Notes under the pieces: model-generated
What the model saw: only the letters and a program-made list of their open reading frames with translations
Told to the model about the DNA's origin: nothing
Databases searched by the model: none
Part shown: positions 61,887 to 64,000 of the stretch, in pieces
Layout: each line of letters begins with the position of its first letter
Numbering within the stretch: position 1 is the stretch's first letter
Origin: Burkholderia sp. Ax-1724
GTDB taxonomy: Bacteria > Pseudomonadota > Gammaproteobacteria > Burkholderiales > Burkholderiaceae
Length of the DNA: 64,000 nucleotides
Reading direction: 5' to 3'
Assembly: GCF_011752995.1 (NCBI RefSeq)
Contig: NZ_VWWL01000018.1
Location: forward strand, 62,001-126,000
Translations under genes and position numbers: made by a program

Positions 61887-63170
61887 ATGAACTGGGCTGC
61901 GAGACTGATAGGCGGGCGTTTCCACTACGGGTGGCTGACCGTCGCCGTGGTGTTTCTGGTGCTGCTCGCCGCGGCGGGCACGCGCGCCACGCCGAGCGTG
62001 ATGATGGTGCCGCTCGAACACCAATTCGGCTGGAGCCGCGCGACGATTTCGCTGGCGATCTCCGTGAACATTGCGCTGTACGGCCTGATGGGGCCGTTCG
62101 CGGCGGCCGCGATGCAGCGCTTCGGCGTGCGTCCCACGCTGCTGACCGCGCTCGCCACGATGGCGGCGGGCGTGGCGCTGTCGTCGCTGATGGCGCACCC
62201 GTGGCAGATGGTGCTGATCTGGGGCGTGATGGTCGGTGGCTCGACCGGCGTGGCGGCGCTATCGTTGTCGGCGACCGTCGTGACGCGCTGGTTCACGACG
62301 CGCCGCGGTCTCGTGATGGGTATCCTGACGGCCAGTTCGGCCACGGGCCAGCTCGTGTTCCTGCCGATGCTCGCGGCGATCGCCGAGCACTACGGCTGGC
62401 GCCAGGTCGTGTGGGTCGTGGCGCTCGCGGCCGGCATCGTGATTCCGCTCGTCGCGTTCCTGCTGCCCGAGCATCCGGAAGACATGAAACTGCGCCCGTA
62501 CGGCGAGCCGCACGATGCGCCGCTCGCCAAGACCGTCACGAAGCAGAATCCGCTGGCGATCGCATTCGGCACGCTCGCGTCGGCGAGCCGGACGCGCGAT
62601 TTCTGGCTGCTGTTCTTCAGCTTTTTTATTTGCGGCGCGAGCACCAATGGCTATGTCGGCACCCATCTGATCGCGATGTGCGGAGACTACGGCATGACCG
62701 AGGTGCAGGGCGCGTCGCTGCTCGCTGCGATGGGCGTGTTCGATCTGTTCGGCACGACGCTGTCGGGCTGGCTGTCGGACCGTTTCAATAGCCGCGTGCT
62801 GCTGTTCTGGTACTACGGCCTGCGCGGTTTGTCGCTGATGTATCTGCCGCACGCGTTCGGTATCGACTTTTTCGGTTTGCCGCTGTTCGCGGTGTTCTAC
62901 GGCCTCGACTGGATTGCCACGGTGCCGCCTACCGTGCGTCTTGCCACCGACGTCTACGGCAAGGAATCGGCGCCGATCGTGTTTGGCTGGGTGGTGGCGG
63001 GCCACCAGCTCGGTGCTGCGTTTGCGGCGCTCGGCGCAGGCATGCTGCGCGCGAGCCTCGGCACCTACACTGTGGCGTCGATGATCTCGGGCGGCTTGTG
63101 CCTCGTCGCCGCGGTGATCGTGCTGCGTATCAACCGGCCGGCCAAGGTGCCGACGCCGCAGGCGGTCTAA
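61887..63170 (+). CDS. MFS transporter
   Basis: 427 residues, 12 spans, monocarboxylate-porter-like (HYGWLTVAVVFLVLLAAAGTRATPSVMMVPLEHQFGWS). GGAGA precedes the ATG. Under TetR control; substrate or effector unknown. A terminator follows. Confidence 0.9.
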   Translation: MNWAARLIGGRFHYGWLTVAVVFLVLLAAAGTRATPSVMMVPLEHQFGWSRATISLAISVNIALYGLMGPFAAAAMQRFGVRPTLLTALATMAAGVALSSLMAHPWQMVLIWGVMVGGSTGVAALSLSATVVTRWFTTRRGLVMGILTASSATGQLVFLPMLAAIAEHYGWRQVVWVVALAAGIVIPLVAFLLPEHPEDMKLRPYGEPHDAPLAKTVTKQNPLAIAFGTLASASRTRDFWLLFFSFFICGASTNGYVGTHLIAMCGDYGMTEVQGASLLAAMGVFDLFGTTLSGWLSDRFNSRVLLFWYYGLRGLSLMYLPHAFGIDFFGLPLFAVFYGLDWIATVPPTVRLATDVYGKESAPIVFGWVVAGHQLGAAFAALGAGMLRASLGTYTVASMISGGLCLVAAVIVLRINRPAKVPTPQAV

Positions 63171-63210
63171 CGCTGTTTGCCCAGTGTGATGGCGTCGTAA
63201 AACACGCAGC

Positions 63211-63247
63211 AGCGGATGGCCCCGCAACGGGGCCGTCCGCTTTTTGC
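63211..63247 (+). terminator. Rho-independent terminator after MFS gene
   Basis: AGCGGATGGCCCCG-CAA-CGGGGCCGTCCGCT, a 14-bp stem with G-T pair, then T5. Confidence 0.9.
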
Positions 63248-63359
63248 GGCTAGCGCGCATACGACCGTCCCGCCCGGTGGAGCGTGTGCCGAAAGCCCGT
63301 TATCCTATGTGGCCCCGGGCAGCCGCCCGGCGATCATGGATTTCCACCGAGAGAAGCGC

Positions 63360-63953
63360 ATGACCAACAAACCCGCCTCTACTGAAGTTGCCATTCACGA
63401 GCTGATTGCAGGCCGCTGGAGCCCGCGCGCGTATTCGAGCGAGCCGGTGAGCCGCGAGCAGCTGCGCGCCGTGCTCGAAGCGGCGCGCTGGGCGCCGTCT
63501 TCGTACAACGCGCAGCCTTGGCGTTTTCTCGTCTTCGATCGCAGCGTCGACGAAGTTGCATTCAAGAAGGCTTTTGCCACGCTGGTACCGTTCAACCAGG
63601 GCTGGAATGCGCCTGTGCCGGTGCTGATCGTGGTGACCACGCACACGCTCACCAACAAGGGTGAGGTGAATCGCTGCGCGCAATACGATGCGGGCGCGGC
63701 GGCCATGTCGCTGGTGTTGCAGGCTCATGCGCTGGGGCTGGCCGCGCATCAGATGAGCGGTTTCGACGTGAACGCATTCCGCACGGCCTTCGAGTTGCCG
63801 AGCGACGTCGAGCCGATCGCGGTCATTTCGCTGGGCCATTATGGTGACGTCGAGAAACTGGACCCGGTGCTGCGCGAACGCGAGAAGGCGGCGCGCCAGC
63901 GTGCGCCGTTCGCGGACATCGCGTATGGCGGTGGGTGGAAGAAGGTTTTTTGA
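63360..63953 (+). CDS. Nitroreductase-family protein
   Basis: 197 residues. FMN-binding pattern RWSPRAYSSEPVSREQL and RWAPSSYNAQPWRFLV, central DAGAAAMSLVLQAHALGLAAHQMSGFD, and a ISLGHYGDV C-terminal segment. NAD(P)H-dependent reductase of nitro or quinone compounds. Start at 63360 with GAGAGAAG upstream; in-frame ATG 63336 is an alternative. Confidence 0.9.
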   Translation: MTNKPASTEVAIHELIAGRWSPRAYSSEPVSREQLRAVLEAARWAPSSYNAQPWRFLVFDRSVDEVAFKKAFATLVPFNQGWNAPVPVLIVVTTHTLTNKGEVNRCAQYDAGAAAMSLVLQAHALGLAAHQMSGFDVNAFRTAFELPSDVEPIAVISLGHYGDVEKLDPVLREREKAARQRAPFADIAYGGGWKKVF

Positions 63954-64000
63954 GAGGCTGATTCTCGGCACTTGCCGTGAGTGGCTATAAAAAACGCGCG

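Overview
This 64 kb window is high-GC, densely coding chromosome from a beta-proteobacterium of the Burkholderia/Paraburkholderia type. That assignment rests on protein sequence character and on conserved gene order (mla genes - ibaG - murA - his operon - tatABC - petABC - sspAB); no marker gene for species placement is present. Most of the window is core metabolism. A short tRNA-borne island and a few accessory loci sit between about 45.6 and 56 kb.

Layout. 1-6.2 kb: glutamate synthase gltB (its 5' end is outside the window) and gltD. 6.4-9.0 kb: D-amino-acid dehydrogenase and an MFS transporter on the minus strand. 9.3-10.3 kb: a Tat-exported, lipobox-bearing protein of the tyrosine-phosphatase superfamily whose catalytic Cys is Ser. 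10.6-13.7 kb: one sensor kinase and two paralogous OmpR-type response regulators. 13.8-16.5 kb: an atypical SDR protein and a BacA/SbmA-like ABC exporter. 16.9-20.7 kb: TPP riboswitch and thiOSGE. 20.8-25.1 kb: a complete lipid-asymmetry (Mla) operon that also contains mlaA. 25.3-28.6 kb: ABC-2 exporter, ibaG, murA. 28.6-36.2 kb: hisGDCBHAFIE. 36.3-41.3 kb: a small membrane protein, a HIT protein, tatABC, a DegS/DegQ-type protease and a Nif3-like protein. 41.5-45.6 kb: the cytochrome bc1 complex (petABC), sspA, sspB and tRNA-Thr(UGU).

The tRNA-Thr gene is the attachment site of a 4.9 kb island (about 45.65-50.54 kb). It is bounded by a copy of the tRNA 3' end with one base missing. The island holds a P4-type integrase whose nucleophilic Tyr is changed to Cys, a ParD/ParE toxin-antitoxin pair whose toxin frame has ATT where ATG is expected, and a TetR repressor facing an NAD-dependent epimerase and a DoxX-like protein across a palindromic operator. 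Together this looks like a small, immobilised element.

50.8-64 kb is accessory: an Asp-nucleophile alpha/beta hydrolase divergent from a CGNR regulator, a large Tat-exported family 28 glycoside hydrolase (pectin-type), two methyltransferases, a BaiN-type flavoprotein, small DUF proteins, a TetR/MFS pair with a textbook operator-in-promoter, and a nitroreductase. A 32-bp sequence in the intergenic region near 55.3 kb recurs with one mismatch inside the flavoprotein gene at 57.3 kb.

The most notable observations are the Cys-to-Ser pseudophosphatase, the dead-looking integrase with its matching att scar, the start-codon-altered ParE, the split 32-bp repeat, and the tandem GTAAG-N5-GTAAG motifs in front of the two-component system. 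I saw no CRISPR array, rRNA gene, intact insertion sequence or replication origin.
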